Positions 34,759 to 43,060 of a stretch of DNA of 64,000 nucleotides are shown here, piece by piece. The DNA lies in assembly GCF_947489715.1 (NCBI RefSeq), contig NZ_CANLER010000007.1, positions 186,001 through 250,000 of the forward strand, read 5' to 3'. The position numbers were made by a program, and so were the translations under genes. Every line of letters begins with the position of its first letter. The first letter of the stretch is position 1. Source of the DNA: an uncultured Roseovarius sp. GTDB taxonomy: Bacteria > Pseudomonadota > Alphaproteobacteria > Rhodobacterales > Rhodobacteraceae. Below the pieces are notes generated by a model. The model worked only from the letters and a program-made list of their open reading frames with translations, searched no databases and was not told where the DNA came from.

Positions 34759-36546
34759 TCATCGGGTTGCGTGCGAAAATGTGCATGTCACAGGTTCGGC
34801 GCCGCCTACGACCCGTTGCACGATATGTTCCAGCTTTGAGGTTTCGTTGATCACCTTCCAGCCGACCGGGCTGAACGTCTCGGGGCGGAAAACCTCGTTT
34901 GCCAGCAGCGGATTTGTCAGCGCCTGCGTAAAGGCGTCATGCGCAACCATCGTCAGTAACAGGTCGCCCATGATCATGTCGGTCCCGTGTTTTTCAGCCA
35001 TCAGACCGACATACCATTCAAGGTTATCGACGTTTTCGCCGTAAAGCGCCTTGAGCTCGCTGATCATGTTTTTATCGTCGGTAATGTCTTCGTAGCTGTG
35101 CGCCTTCGGAAGCGAGAACCGTTCCCGGTAGGCATTGTAGGTTGCCAGATTTGCGTCGCGCATCAATGAAATCGTGTCGCGCTTGACCGGGCCGAGGAAA
35201 CGCGGCGTGTTGCCAAGGGTGATCCGCCCTGCAACTTCCTTGGAAAACAAGTCGACGGCCTTGCCGACACCGGTCTGCATCAGCCAGTCATTGTTATGCA
35301 GAAACGCGACGGGATCCTTCGGGTTTGGCATGAATGACATTTCATCCGGCACCAGCGCGTGCCAGCGATAAAGCAGGTTGAATTCGATCGAGATGCGGTT
35401 GGTCCTGTACCAGTTTTCTTTCTCGGCCAGGCCGGGCTGGAATTCCAGCGGCAGGTTCATCGGCGAGATATGGCGGATGTAGTCCGAGATCACGATTTTC
35501 AGCAGCAGCACGGTCATGACATTTCGCGTCGTCTCGAACACGCGGTCACTGTCCCAATCGGTGTGCTGCCCCGCGATCAATCGGGCGATGCGGTTATGTT
35601 CGCGCAGAAAGATCGTGTTCATCAGGGAATTGCCGATGGTGGCATTGCCATGCTCTAGCCCGACCGCAAAAATGGTCTCATACCCCTTTTTATTATGCCC
35701 GGCCTTGCTGAAGATCGACCGGATGATCCGCTCGTCCGGGTGGAGGTTCTTGAATTCCCGCCTGATCCGAAGTTGTCCGTTCTTCTTTGGGTCTTTCGGG
35801 TCCAGCGCAGTGGGTTTTCCCGAAAGAAGAAAACAGGGATATTCACCGTCCTCGCCGTCCTGAAATTTCAGGCATCCGCGGTTTTCATCGTCATCGCAGC
35901 GCAGCAGGTTGGTCTGATCCTGGGTCAGGCCGTAGATCTGGCAGAGGTCAATCTCGTGGTTCGACGTGTTGCGCGTGGCACGTCCTTCCTTGCGGATGAT
36001 CGCGTCGCTACCGTCTCGTATCACATTGTTTTTCGCGTCGAATTCCATCGCGTGGGCGGTCCGCAGAAAGCTGTCGGTGAACCACTGGGCAAAGGCGGCA
36101 AAAAGAACGGTGGAGCGGGTACAATCGGTTTGTCCGTCTGTTTCGTCACGCAGAAAGAGATTGGTCAGCGCGTCGGGGTCCGGCAGGTTTGAGGCCCGGC
36201 GGGGTGGCAGGTGCCGGCCCGTATAGCTGCGATCCACGAAGCCGTACCAGGTGGTGTAATCCTGGGCCATCGTGAACTGGTGCGGGCGCGCCGGGGCGGC
36301 GCCGGCGAATTTGCGAAAGGTTCTGCGGCTGATCAGGCGTTTGAACCAGTCCTGTCGCGTCAGCCAATTCCAGAAACCCGGCAGCTTGTTTCTGACGAAA
36401 TGAGCGATTTTGATCAGCGGCAGGACAAGGTCAATCAGGCGGAATATAAAATCCGCCACAAATCTCAGCGTGAGCAGGGCGGCGGATTTGAAGAAGGATC
36501 CGATGGCCTGAACAATCTCGGCGAATTTCGCACCCAGTGACTTCAT
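34759..36546 (-). CDS. Cyclooxygenase (prostaglandin-endoperoxide-synthase)-like heme peroxidase
   Basis: 595-residue animal-type heme peroxidase that aligns by eye with COX over most of its length. The membrane-binding helices are recognisable (K-L-P-G-F-W-N-W-L-T, about 54-63). L-Y-R-W-H supplies the catalytic Tyr393 (COX Tyr385) and proximal heme His396 (His388). Also present are F-L-R-E-H-N-R-I and Y-R-E-R-F...E-L-K-A-L-Y-G near the C-terminus. There is no EGF domain or signal peptide. At the distal heme site F-A-Q-W-F-T-D, Gln154 is kept but Asp158 replaces His207. Ser530 is Ala538 and Tyr355 is Met363. It is the second gene of a two-gene operon. A fatty-acid substrate is inferred. Confidence 0.88.
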   Translation of the reverse strand: MKSLGAKFAEIVQAIGSFFKSAALLTLRFVADFIFRLIDLVLPLIKIAHFVRNKLPGFWNWLTRQDWFKRLISRRTFRKFAGAAPARPHQFTMAQDYTTWYGFVDRSYTGRHLPPRRASNLPDPDALTNLFLRDETDGQTDCTRSTVLFAAFAQWFTDSFLRTAHAMEFDAKNNVIRDGSDAIIRKEGRATRNTSNHEIDLCQIYGLTQDQTNLLRCDDDENRGCLKFQDGEDGEYPCFLLSGKPTALDPKDPKKNGQLRIRREFKNLHPDERIIRSIFSKAGHNKKGYETIFAVGLEHGNATIGNSLMNTIFLREHNRIARLIAGQHTDWDSDRVFETTRNVMTVLLLKIVISDYIRHISPMNLPLEFQPGLAEKENWYRTNRISIEFNLLYRWHALVPDEMSFMPNPKDPVAFLHNNDWLMQTGVGKAVDLFSKEVAGRITLGNTPRFLGPVKRDTISLMRDANLATYNAYRERFSLPKAHSYEDITDDKNMISELKALYGENVDNLEWYVGLMAEKHGTDMIMGDLLLTMVAHDAFTQALTNPLLANEVFRPETFSPVGWKVINETSKLEHIVQRVVGGAEPVTCTFSHATR

Positions 36547-36547
36547 T

Positions 36548-36583
36548 GATAAATTCCTTTCGGGGTAAAATTCTGGCGTTCGA
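36548..36583 (-). repeat. Leader copy A before the cyclooxygenase-like gene
   Basis: The plus strand shows GATAAATTCCTTT (36548-36560), AAATTCTG (36568-36575) and TTCGA (36579-36583). The same three blocks in the same order and near-identical spacing precede the upstream gene at 37826-37863. On the minus strand the first block supplies the Shine-Dalgarno AAAGGA. Confidence 0.7.
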
Positions 36584-36601
36584 AAATGGGTTTGATGACA
36601 T

Positions 36602-37825
36602 TCAGGTTGTGCGTCTGAAGGTGGCAGAGGTTGAATAAACCGGTTTGCGCAGGCGATTGATACCGCCCAGAGGTTCGTGCGCGTTCAGCGCGTGCCAGGG
36701 CGTAAAAAGCAGGGGTTTGCATCGGTCAACCAGTTCGACGTCCTGTTCCGGGGGATGGATGGTGAGTTGGGCAACCTCGGTGAACGGGTGATCGTTTTCA
36801 TCCCAGGCCATTGCGGCATTTTCGATCATGTCGTCAATTTTGCCTTCAAGCTGTGCGGCGTCGGCGATCTGGATTTTGAAGCTGAGCTTGATGGCCTCTG
36901 TGCAGGCCATACGGTCGGCTAGTGCTTTTGACAGATAGTCAGCATCCAACGCGGCAAGTTCGGCATCCGAGAATGGCGGAACCGGCTGTTCCCCGCCAAC
37001 CGGTTCAACCGAAACCCGCATCACGCGATCGGGTCCGAACCGGAAGGGTGCGGCGCTGAAATACCGGGCGTCGATCGGGTCTCTGACGGCCTTGGCCTGG
37101 ATTTTCTGCACAATGGCAAAGGAGCTGAGCGCGCCCCGCATGTCATCGGCAGAGAAGTCTTTGAACAAATCGCTACTGGTGAAGAGCAGGCGCAGTTTTT
37201 TGACGATCTCAGGTTCGCTTGGTTGTGGTGGCAGCAGATTGCCTGACGGGTCAAGTACGCCAAGCTCCAGCAACTTGAGCGGCAGGAAGAAAAGTTCGGG
37301 GTCAGCGGCGTCTGCCGAGGCCAGCAACACCTGCGTCAATCGCCGGTAATCGCGGACATTTCGAAATGCGAATTCGGGTGTGTTGATCATCAGGAAATCC
37401 TGATTTTTCGCACCTCCATCCTCCATGTAGACCGGGCCATCGACATCCAGAACCTTGATGGCCATGCCGCGGCTGCCATGTTTGAAGACCTTGTTGCCGC
37501 TTTCATCTTCGTCAACCTCCAGATCAGCCCGCTTGAGCACATCGGCATTGGAATATCTGATTTTGGCTTTGAAGCTGCGACCGGGTTCCGCAAAAAGGCC
37601 GATCTTGAAGCGGCTGTCCAGACAAGTGTTCACGGAGAATTCAGCGTCCAGGCAGCCGTGCGATTTCGGGTGCACACCGCGAAGGATTTCACTGTTCTGG
37701 ACGGCTTTGCGGCGCTCCTGAAGTTGGACCATCATTGCCGTGATCTCTGTGCGCCAGTCGCCTTCCTGCTCGGGGATGTTTTCAAAATTCGTGGGGGCGG
37801 TGGTGTAATCGACGGGAGTGACCAT
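36602..37825 (-). CDS. Catalase-related hemoprotein (possible hydroperoxide-metabolising partner)
   Basis: 407-residue protein of the catalase fold, without the extra C-terminal domain of large catalases. The distal motif is G-V-H-P-K-S-H-G with His52 at the catalase position. S-R-G-M-A-I-K-V-L-D-V and F-L-M-I-N-T-P-E-F match the core strands. The proximal heme motif R-x3-Y is Arg393-K-P-V-Tyr397, close to the C-terminus. This short, divergent type includes coral allene oxide synthase and bacterial relatives next to fatty-acid oxygenases. It is followed after 55 bases by the cyclooxygenase-like gene, so conversion of a fatty-acid hydroperoxide is inferred. No signal peptide is seen. Confidence 0.82.
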   Translation of the reverse strand: MVTPVDYTTAPTNFENIPEQEGDWRTEITAMMVQLQERRKAVQNSEILRGVHPKSHGCLDAEFSVNTCLDSRFKIGLFAEPGRSFKAKIRYSNADVLKRADLEVDEDESGNKVFKHGSRGMAIKVLDVDGPVYMEDGGAKNQDFLMINTPEFAFRNVRDYRRLTQVLLASADAADPELFFLPLKLLELGVLDPSGNLLPPQPSEPEIVKKLRLLFTSSDLFKDFSADDMRGALSSFAIVQKIQAKAVRDPIDARYFSAAPFRFGPDRVMRVSVEPVGGEQPVPPFSDAELAALDADYLSKALADRMACTEAIKLSFKIQIADAAQLEGKIDDMIENAAMAWDENDHPFTEVAQLTIHPPEQDVELVDRCKPLLFTPWHALNAHEPLGGINRLRKPVYSTSATFRRTT

Positions 37826-37863
37826 GATAAATTCCTTTGGAGATTTGAAATTCTGAAATTCGA
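37826..37863 (-). repeat. Leader copy B before the catalase-related gene
   Basis: GATAAATTCCTTT (37826-37838), AAATTCTG (37848-37855) and TTCGA (37859-37863) repeat the blocks of copy A at 36548-36583. The copies differ mainly in the short spacers. Confidence 0.7.
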
Positions 37864-38164
37864 TCCTGTCCTTCGGCAGAATCCATGAATGAATGGGCAG
37901 AGTATAAAATGCGCAATTACCGTGATCGGCGCGTGAAAGGGCCGATCAACAAGGCCGACAATACGTTAAAACAGGAAAAAAATCCAATTTCGCGTATGAT
38001 TGGGGCTGGAAATTCCTGCAATTTGGCCAAGGCGCAGGCGGTGTTCGCAATAAGTTCGATCCGATGGCTGGAATGTCAGGGCGATTGACGGGCAAATTCA
38101 GGCGATACCTTGTCTCGCGCGGGCCGACGTGTCAGACCGCGCCTGAAACTTTGCCTATAGGTCC
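37864..38164. other. Intergenic region between the oxylipin-type operon and bioMNY
   Basis: This region must hold divergent promoters. On the minus strand TATACT (37906-37901) could be a -10 for the hemoprotein operon, but no good -35 is spaced from it. No BioR-type TTATAGATAA site was seen near bioM. A 67-residue plus-strand frame at 37885-38088 has no coding character. Confidence 0.4.
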
Positions 38165-38926
38165 ATGCAACAAGGTCAGATTCATCCAAACAGCTCTTTG
38201 ACGCTTGGAAGCGAGATCGTGCTTTCCGAGCTCTGCTATGGCGTGGATGGTCGGGATATTCTGAAGAATGTATCTTTTCGCACCGAGGATATGCGGGTGG
38301 GAATCGTCGGCAGAAACGGGTCGGGCAAATCAACGCTGGCGCGGCTGTTGGCGGGGCTCATATCGCCTGTATCGGGAAACGTACGGATCAACGGCAACGA
38401 CCTTGCCAAGGATCGTAAAACGGCCCTGAACGAAATCGGAATTCTGTTTCAGAACCCGGATCATCAGATCATTTTTCCGACAGTTCTGGAGGAAGTCTCC
38501 TTTGGTCTGACCCAACAGGGAATGTCCGGTGAACAGGCCGAAGACGCGGCGCGCGCGACGTTGGAAAGGTTCGGGAAATCGCATTGGGCCGAAGCGAGCA
38601 TTGCCGGGCTTTCACAAGGCCAGAAGCACCTTGTCTGTCTGATGGCCGTGGCCGCGATGGCGCCGCGTGTCCTGATTCTGGACGAGCCATTTGCCGGATT
38701 GGATATCCCCACCAAACTACAATTGCGCCGGTATCTTGAGCAATATAGCGGCACACTTGTGCACATCACCCATGATCCCGATGACTTGCACGGATATCAA
38801 TGCCTTGTGTGGCTGGATAAGGGGATGGTGGTGCAAAAGGGAGCCGACACCGAGGTTCTGGATGCCTATGTCGGTGCGATGAAACAACTGGGAGAGCAAG
38901 ATGATATCTCTGACCTCTCCGATTAG
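38165..38926 (+). CDS. bioM: Biotin ECF transporter ATPase BioM
   Basis: 253-residue ATPase of the energy-coupling factor type that powers biotin uptake with BioN and BioY. Walker A is G-R-N-G-S-G-K-S-T. The Q-loop is I-L-F-Q-N-P-D-H-Q-I-I-F-P-T, typical of ECF ATPases. The signature is L-S-Q-G-Q-K-H-L, and Walker B is V-L-I-L-D-E-P-F-A-G-L-D. The start at 38165 has ATAGG upstream. Its last 26 bases overlap bioN, showing tight coupling. Assignment to biotin rests on the downstream bioY. Confidence 0.93.
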   Translation: MQQGQIHPNSSLTLGSEIVLSELCYGVDGRDILKNVSFRTEDMRVGIVGRNGSGKSTLARLLAGLISPVSGNVRINGNDLAKDRKTALNEIGILFQNPDHQIIFPTVLEEVSFGLTQQGMSGEQAEDAARATLERFGKSHWAEASIAGLSQGQKHLVCLMAVAAMAPRVLILDEPFAGLDIPTKLQLRRYLEQYSGTLVHITHDPDDLHGYQCLVWLDKGMVVQKGADTEVLDAYVGAMKQLGEQDDISDLSD

Positions 38927-39515
38927 AACCCGGGCGCATGATTGGCCGGCAGGGGTGAAATTCGCAGGCTTATGTGTTGCGACGCTGGCGCTTTTCTTCA
39001 TCGAGGATGTCGCCGTGAACCTGGCGATTTTCGCGGCTGTGATGATGCTTTACGTGTTGCCGGGCGCAGTTTTTTTCCTGGCCGGACTGCGTCAGTTGCG
39101 GATTTTGTGGCCCTTCATCCTTGTGGTGCTGGTCTGGCATATCTGGGTTGGGGAGGCCGAGGCCGGGCTGGTGATCGTCCTGCGATTATCTTCAGCCGTG
39201 GCATTGGCGAACCTTGTCACCATGACCACGCGGTTGACGGACATGATTGGCGTTGTGCGCCGTATCTGCGCCCCTCTGACGTGGTTCGGACTGCGCACCA
39301 ATGTTCTGGAATTGGCAATTGCGCTGGTCATTCGGTTGACACCGGTGCTGTTGATAAAGGGGCGGCAATTGTCGGAATCCTGGCGCGCAAGATCACATCG
39401 GCGATCAACATGGCGCATCATATTGCCGTTCACAATACTGGCTCTGGACGATGCCGATCATGTTGCCGAAGCGTTGCGTGCGCGGGGCGGATTTAACACT
39501 AAGGAGACTAGCTAG
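38901..39515 (+). CDS. bioN: Biotin ECF transporter transmembrane component BioN
   Basis: 204-residue EcfT-type membrane protein with five or so hydrophobic helices. The two Ala-Arg-Gly-like coupling motifs that contact the ATPases are S-W-R-A-R-S and E-A-L-R-A-R-G-G. The N-terminus begins cytoplasmic and basic (P-I-R-T-R-A-H-D-W-P-A-G). It lies between bioM and bioY with overlaps or zero gaps, so the three gene products form one transporter. Confidence 0.92.
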   Translation: MISLTSPIRTRAHDWPAGVKFAGLCVATLALFFIEDVAVNLAIFAAVMMLYVLPGAVFFLAGLRQLRILWPFILVVLVWHIWVGEAEAGLVIVLRLSSAVALANLVTMTTRLTDMIGVVRRICAPLTWFGLRTNVLELAIALVIRLTPVLLIKGRQLSESWRARSHRRSTWRIILPFTILALDDADHVAEALRARGGFNTKETS

Positions 39516-40070
39516 ATGGAAAAGAACGTGGCCCTTATTGCCCTTTTTGCCGCGTTGATCGCGGCGCTTGGGTTGATCCCCAAGATCACGCTGGCTTTTG
39601 GCGTGCCGATTACGGCGCAAAGCCTGGGTGTGATGTTATGCGGGACCGTTCTGGGATCAAAGCGCGGGGGATTGGCGGTCTCGCTGTTTCTTTTGCTGGT
39701 CGCGATCGGTCTGCCGTTGCTGTCGGGGGGACGTGGCGGCCTGGGCGTTTTTGTTTCACCCTCGGTCGGGTTCCTGATCGGCTGGCCCATCGCTGCCTTC
39801 GTGACCGGACTGATCGTCGAGAAGTGGCGCAAGGTGAACCTGGCCCTGGTGGCGGGTATAGCCTCGGTGATCGGGGGGATCATGGTCATGTATGTGTTCG
39901 GGATCGTGGGCCTGTCGATCTTTCTGGAAAAAACACTGGTCGAATCCGCAGCACTGGTTGCGGTGTTCGTGCCGGGTGACATCTTGAAAGCGGCGATCGC
40001 GGGGATGCTGACATCGGCCTTGGCGAAGGCACGGCCCGCAAGCGTCTTGTCACGGGCCGATGTCGTCTGA
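39516..40070 (+). CDS. bioY: Biotin transporter substrate-binding component BioY
   Basis: 184-residue S-component with six hydrophobic helices. It carries the BioY pattern P-I-T-A-Q-S-L-G-V-M-L-C-G, the G-L-P-L-L-S-G-G-R-G-G-L-G-V-F loop and P-S-V-G-F-L-I-G-W-P, which line the biotin pocket. The protein starts immediately after bioN stops. Its end overlaps the start of the nitroreductase gene by 11 bases, so that gene is probably co-expressed with biotin uptake. Confidence 0.94.
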   Translation: MEKNVALIALFAALIAALGLIPKITLAFGVPITAQSLGVMLCGTVLGSKRGGLAVSLFLLLVAIGLPLLSGGRGGLGVFVSPSVGFLIGWPIAAFVTGLIVEKWRKVNLALVAGIASVIGGIMVMYVFGIVGLSIFLEKTLVESAALVAVFVPGDILKAAIAGMLTSALAKARPASVLSRADVV

Positions 40071-40746
40071 GTTTGCAGAACTGATTGCCGGACGGCGATC
40101 CATCCGCGCGTTCACGGATGCCCCGGTGGATCGTGGCGCGATAGAAGAAATGTGCCGGGCGGCGCGGCGCGCGCCCAGCGGGGCCAATCTTCAACCCGGT
40201 CGCTTCCATGTTCTGACGGGCGGGGCGTTGAAATCGCTGAAACACGCGCTTGGCAAGGCCGTCGAGGAGGGCGTGCCCTTTGACCGGGAGTACAGCTATT
40301 TCCCATCGGCCATGTCGCCCGAGTTGAAATCACGTCAACGCGCAGCCGGGTATGCCCTTTATGAGGCCCTGGGGATTGCGCGGCGAGATGTTGAGGGGCG
40401 CAAACGCCAGTTTGACAGGAATTATGCTTTTTTTGGCGCTCCTGTCGGCGTGGTCGTTACCATTGACAGGGATATGGGCAAGGGCTGTTTCATGGACCTT
40501 GGTATGGCGTTGATGTCGTTTCTGCTGTCGGCAGAGGATCAGGGTTTCGGCGCGACGGGTATCGGTGCACTGGCCAATTACGGAACGGTTGTTCACCGCC
40601 ATCTGGGCTTGCCAGAAACCGAACTGGTGGTGTGTGGTATCGCCATCGGCGTGACCGATCAAAGCGCGCCGGTGAACCATTTCAGAACTGAGCGTCTGGC
40701 GTTGGAAGAATTCACCTCTTTCAGCGGCTTTGCGGAAGACCCTTGA
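40060..40746 (+). CDS. Nitroreductase-family flavoprotein
   Basis: 228-residue FMN-dependent oxidoreductase. It shows R-R-S-I-R-A-F-T at the N-terminus, the FMN-contacting R-A-P-S-G-A-N-L-Q-P, and a C-terminal G-F-G-A-T-G-I-G-A-L-A-N-Y-G. It overlaps bioY by 11 bases and is convergent with the thiolase operon, whose stop is nine bases away. Family members reduce quinones, nitro compounds or enones. The physiological substrate is unknown, although position suggests a biotin or acyl-chain link. Confidence 0.88.
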   Translation: MSSEFAELIAGRRSIRAFTDAPVDRGAIEEMCRAARRAPSGANLQPGRFHVLTGGALKSLKHALGKAVEEGVPFDREYSYFPSAMSPELKSRQRAAGYALYEALGIARRDVEGRKRQFDRNYAFFGAPVGVVVTIDRDMGKGCFMDLGMALMSFLLSAEDQGFGATGIGALANYGTVVHRHLGLPETELVVCGIAIGVTDQSAPVNHFRTERLALEEFTSFSGFAEDP

Positions 40747-40754
40747 CGTAGCGC

Positions 40755-41867
40755 CTACAGTTTTCGGGCAAGCAGTGCTGACCCCAATCCGCCCGCTGCT
40801 GCAATAGCTACAAGACCGCAGCCCGGATTGCGACAAAGCTGATGATAGAGGCTGACAGCCAGGATCGCGCCGGACGCGCCGATGGGATGGCCACGGGCGA
40901 GTGAGCCGCCATGCGGATTGACGATCTGGCGCGGTATCCTTACGCCTTGCTGGCAGGCGATTGCCTGAATGGCAAATGCTTCCATGATCTCGGCGGTGAT
41001 CAGGTTTTCAGGCGTCATCCCGGTCTGGGCAAGCACCTTTTCAATAGCAGTGACAGGGGCCAGCCCGGGGCAGGCGGGATCGCCGCCAAGTGTCTGCCCG
41101 GCAAGTAGTTCGACCTTGGGTGCGGTGACGTGCCGAGCGATCTTTTCTGAGACGATGATGGCAAAAGCGGCAGCGTCGGCGGCCACGGCCATGTTGGCCG
41201 AGGTGACGGATCCATGCACGGTCTTGGCTTTGCTGCAATGGCGCGGGGTCAGGTTTCGCGTGAACGTGTCTGTGTTCAACCCCGAAATCTTTACGATTTC
41301 CGCCGCCTTGATTTCGGGTGCAGTGGCGATCGCTTTGCGATGGCTATCAATCGCCCATTCATCCTGTTTAGCCTGATCAATATGCAACATTTCAGACAGC
41401 CGATGCGCCGCGGTGGCCATGTCAGGGTCACGATCAGCCCAAGGCGTGAAGGCGGCCTGCTCGTAAGGTTGCGGATCAGAGCCGTCTGCAAAAGTACGAT
41501 ACCGCAAGGGCCGCCTTGAATAGCTTTCGACCCCACCAGCGATCACGATGTCATGTTGGCCGGATTTTATCATCGCATCAGCAATCAGAAGCGCATCGAG
41601 CCCACCGACACATTGCCGGTCAACCGAAAGCCCCGCGACCGTTTGCGGAAGCTCAGCGGCCAGGGCAACAACACGCGCAGGATTGCCGCCCGCGCCGAGG
41701 GCGTTTGAAACAATGATCTCGTCCACCTGACTTTTCGCCAGACTGGCATCGTGCAGGGCTTGCGTGACCACTGGTGCCGCCAGATCATGCAGCGACAGGT
41801 CCGCCAGCCGCCCGTTTCTGGGGGCAACGGCACTGCGCCGTGCCGCAATGATGAAGCTGCGGGTCAT
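40755..41867 (-). CDS. Thiolase-family protein lacking the second catalytic cysteine
   Basis: 370-residue thiolase. The acyl-accepting Cys86 (D-R-Q-C-V-G-G) and catalytic His327 (R-G-H-P-I-G-A-S-G) are present. The usual C-terminal C-x-G-G-G motif reads A-I-A-A-A-G-G-L-G, placing Ala356 where the proton-shuttling Cys should be. Ordinary acetyl-CoA acetyltransferase activity is therefore doubtful. The ATG overlaps the stop of the AMP-ligase gene by four bases. At 370 residues it is shorter than standard thiolases (about 390). Confidence 0.86.
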   Translation of the reverse strand: MTRSFIIAARRSAVAPRNGRLADLSLHDLAAPVVTQALHDASLAKSQVDEIIVSNALGAGGNPARVVALAAELPQTVAGLSVDRQCVGGLDALLIADAMIKSGQHDIVIAGGVESYSRRPLRYRTFADGSDPQPYEQAAFTPWADRDPDMATAAHRLSEMLHIDQAKQDEWAIDSHRKAIATAPEIKAAEIVKISGLNTDTFTRNLTPRHCSKAKTVHGSVTSANMAVAADAAAFAIIVSEKIARHVTAPKVELLAGQTLGGDPACPGLAPVTAIEKVLAQTGMTPENLITAEIMEAFAIQAIACQQGVRIPRQIVNPHGGSLARGHPIGASGAILAVSLYHQLCRNPGCGLVAIAAAGGLGSALLARKL

Positions 41868-43048
41868 GGCGTTGACCCCAATAGCTGTTGCAAGGTTTGA
41901 AGGTCAGGTTTTCCTGCTGCGAGCAGGGGGATCTTGTCCAGAAAGATGAAACGATGCGGGACCGCAGGTGCGCCCAACGCGTCGCGGCATCTTTGCCGAA
42001 GCTGTTTTTCCATACCTTCAAATGCCCGACCTTCGATGGCGCACAAGATTTTATGGCCACGTTTTTCGTCCGGTAGCCCCAAGGCCGCGCAAAGCGTTAT
42101 TTGTGGCAAAGCCATAAGGGATTTCTCGATTTCTTCGGGAAAGACATTGGTGTCCGATACCGTCACCATCCGATTCTTCCGGCCTCTCAGGAATAGATGG
42201 CCATTCGCGTCCAGATAGCCCATTTCGCCGATGCTCAGGTATTTTCCGTCCCATTGAGTTTCTGTGGTCCCAGCGCCTTCGTATCCTTCAAAGAGATACG
42301 GGCTGGTAACCCAGATTTCACCGGTCTCACCGGGCTGTGCGAGCATGTTATTGCGGATTTCCAGGGTGACGCCGGGATAGGGGCGACCCACGGACCCATC
42401 GGGAGTATCTCTGTCCGTGATCGAGATAAAGCTGGTCTCGCTGGCGCCGAAAAATTCACGAATGGCGGCATTGGGGAAAAGCTCGGCCAGGTGTTGGCGA
42501 TGTGTGCCCTCCAGCTTGCCACCACCAGAGAAGATGTGGCGAACTTCGGGCAGGCTTGTCAGCCCCAGTGCCCCTGCGCCGCGCATCAGAAGGTGCAACT
42601 GCGAGGGTGTGGCGTAGATAACAGTGACCTGATTTTCGATCATCCTGTTGATCTGATTTTTGGGCGAAAGGCTGGACAGCATCAAGATGTCGGCGCCGAT
42701 ATGAAACGCCTCTAACGTGGCATAAAGGGAGAGCGAATGGCCCAGATGTCCAATCGTGGCATAGGTGTCGCCGGGACCAAGCGCGAAATCTTGACGGTTG
42801 ATGTAAAAACTTTTCACCCAGCTTTCTGGACGCCGCCGTATCGTTTTTGCCTGTCCGCTTGTCCCGGATGTTTCGCAAAAAAGCATTTGTTCGTTGGTTT
42901 TCTTGGTACGAATTGGGTTCTGCTTTGACTGTTGCGCAAGAATTGAACTGCCAGTTTGAAGACCGTTCACAAGAACATCGACACCCGCGACCCCGGGCGA
43001 GAGGACAGTGCTATTTTCATGGATATTGAAATGTTGTGATGTCAGCAT
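41864..43048 (-). CDS. Short AMP-binding acyl-CoA ligase-like protein
   Basis: 394-residue adenylate-forming enzyme. The P-loop is E-T-S-G-T-S-G-Q-A-K at residues 59-68, far closer to the N-terminus than usual, so about 100-150 residues of the normal N-terminal domain are missing. Later motifs are F-F-G-A-S-E-T (A5), G-E-I-W-V-T-S (A6) and a C-terminal A-A-G-K-P-D with the A10-like Lys. The upstream gene ends 12 bases before it, so this is a natural short form rather than a nearby break. The Shine-Dalgarno is weak, suggesting coupling to the upstream gene. The acyl substrate is unknown. Confidence 0.82.
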   Translation of the reverse strand: MLTSQHFNIHENSTVLSPGVAGVDVLVNGLQTGSSILAQQSKQNPIRTKKTNEQMLFCETSGTSGQAKTIRRRPESWVKSFYINRQDFALGPGDTYATIGHLGHSLSLYATLEAFHIGADILMLSSLSPKNQINRMIENQVTVIYATPSQLHLLMRGAGALGLTSLPEVRHIFSGGGKLEGTHRQHLAELFPNAAIREFFGASETSFISITDRDTPDGSVGRPYPGVTLEIRNNMLAQPGETGEIWVTSPYLFEGYEGAGTTETQWDGKYLSIGEMGYLDANGHLFLRGRKNRMVTVSDTNVFPEEIEKSLMALPQITLCAALGLPDEKRGHKILCAIEGRAFEGMEKQLRQRCRDALGAPAVPHRFIFLDKIPLLAAGKPDLQTLQQLLGSTP

Positions 43049-43060
43049 TCTACGTTCTTA

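Noticed and set aside
37885..38088. 67-codon plus-strand frame before bioM
   Set aside because: No Shine-Dalgarno, no coding-like composition, and it overlaps the promoter region of two divergent operons.
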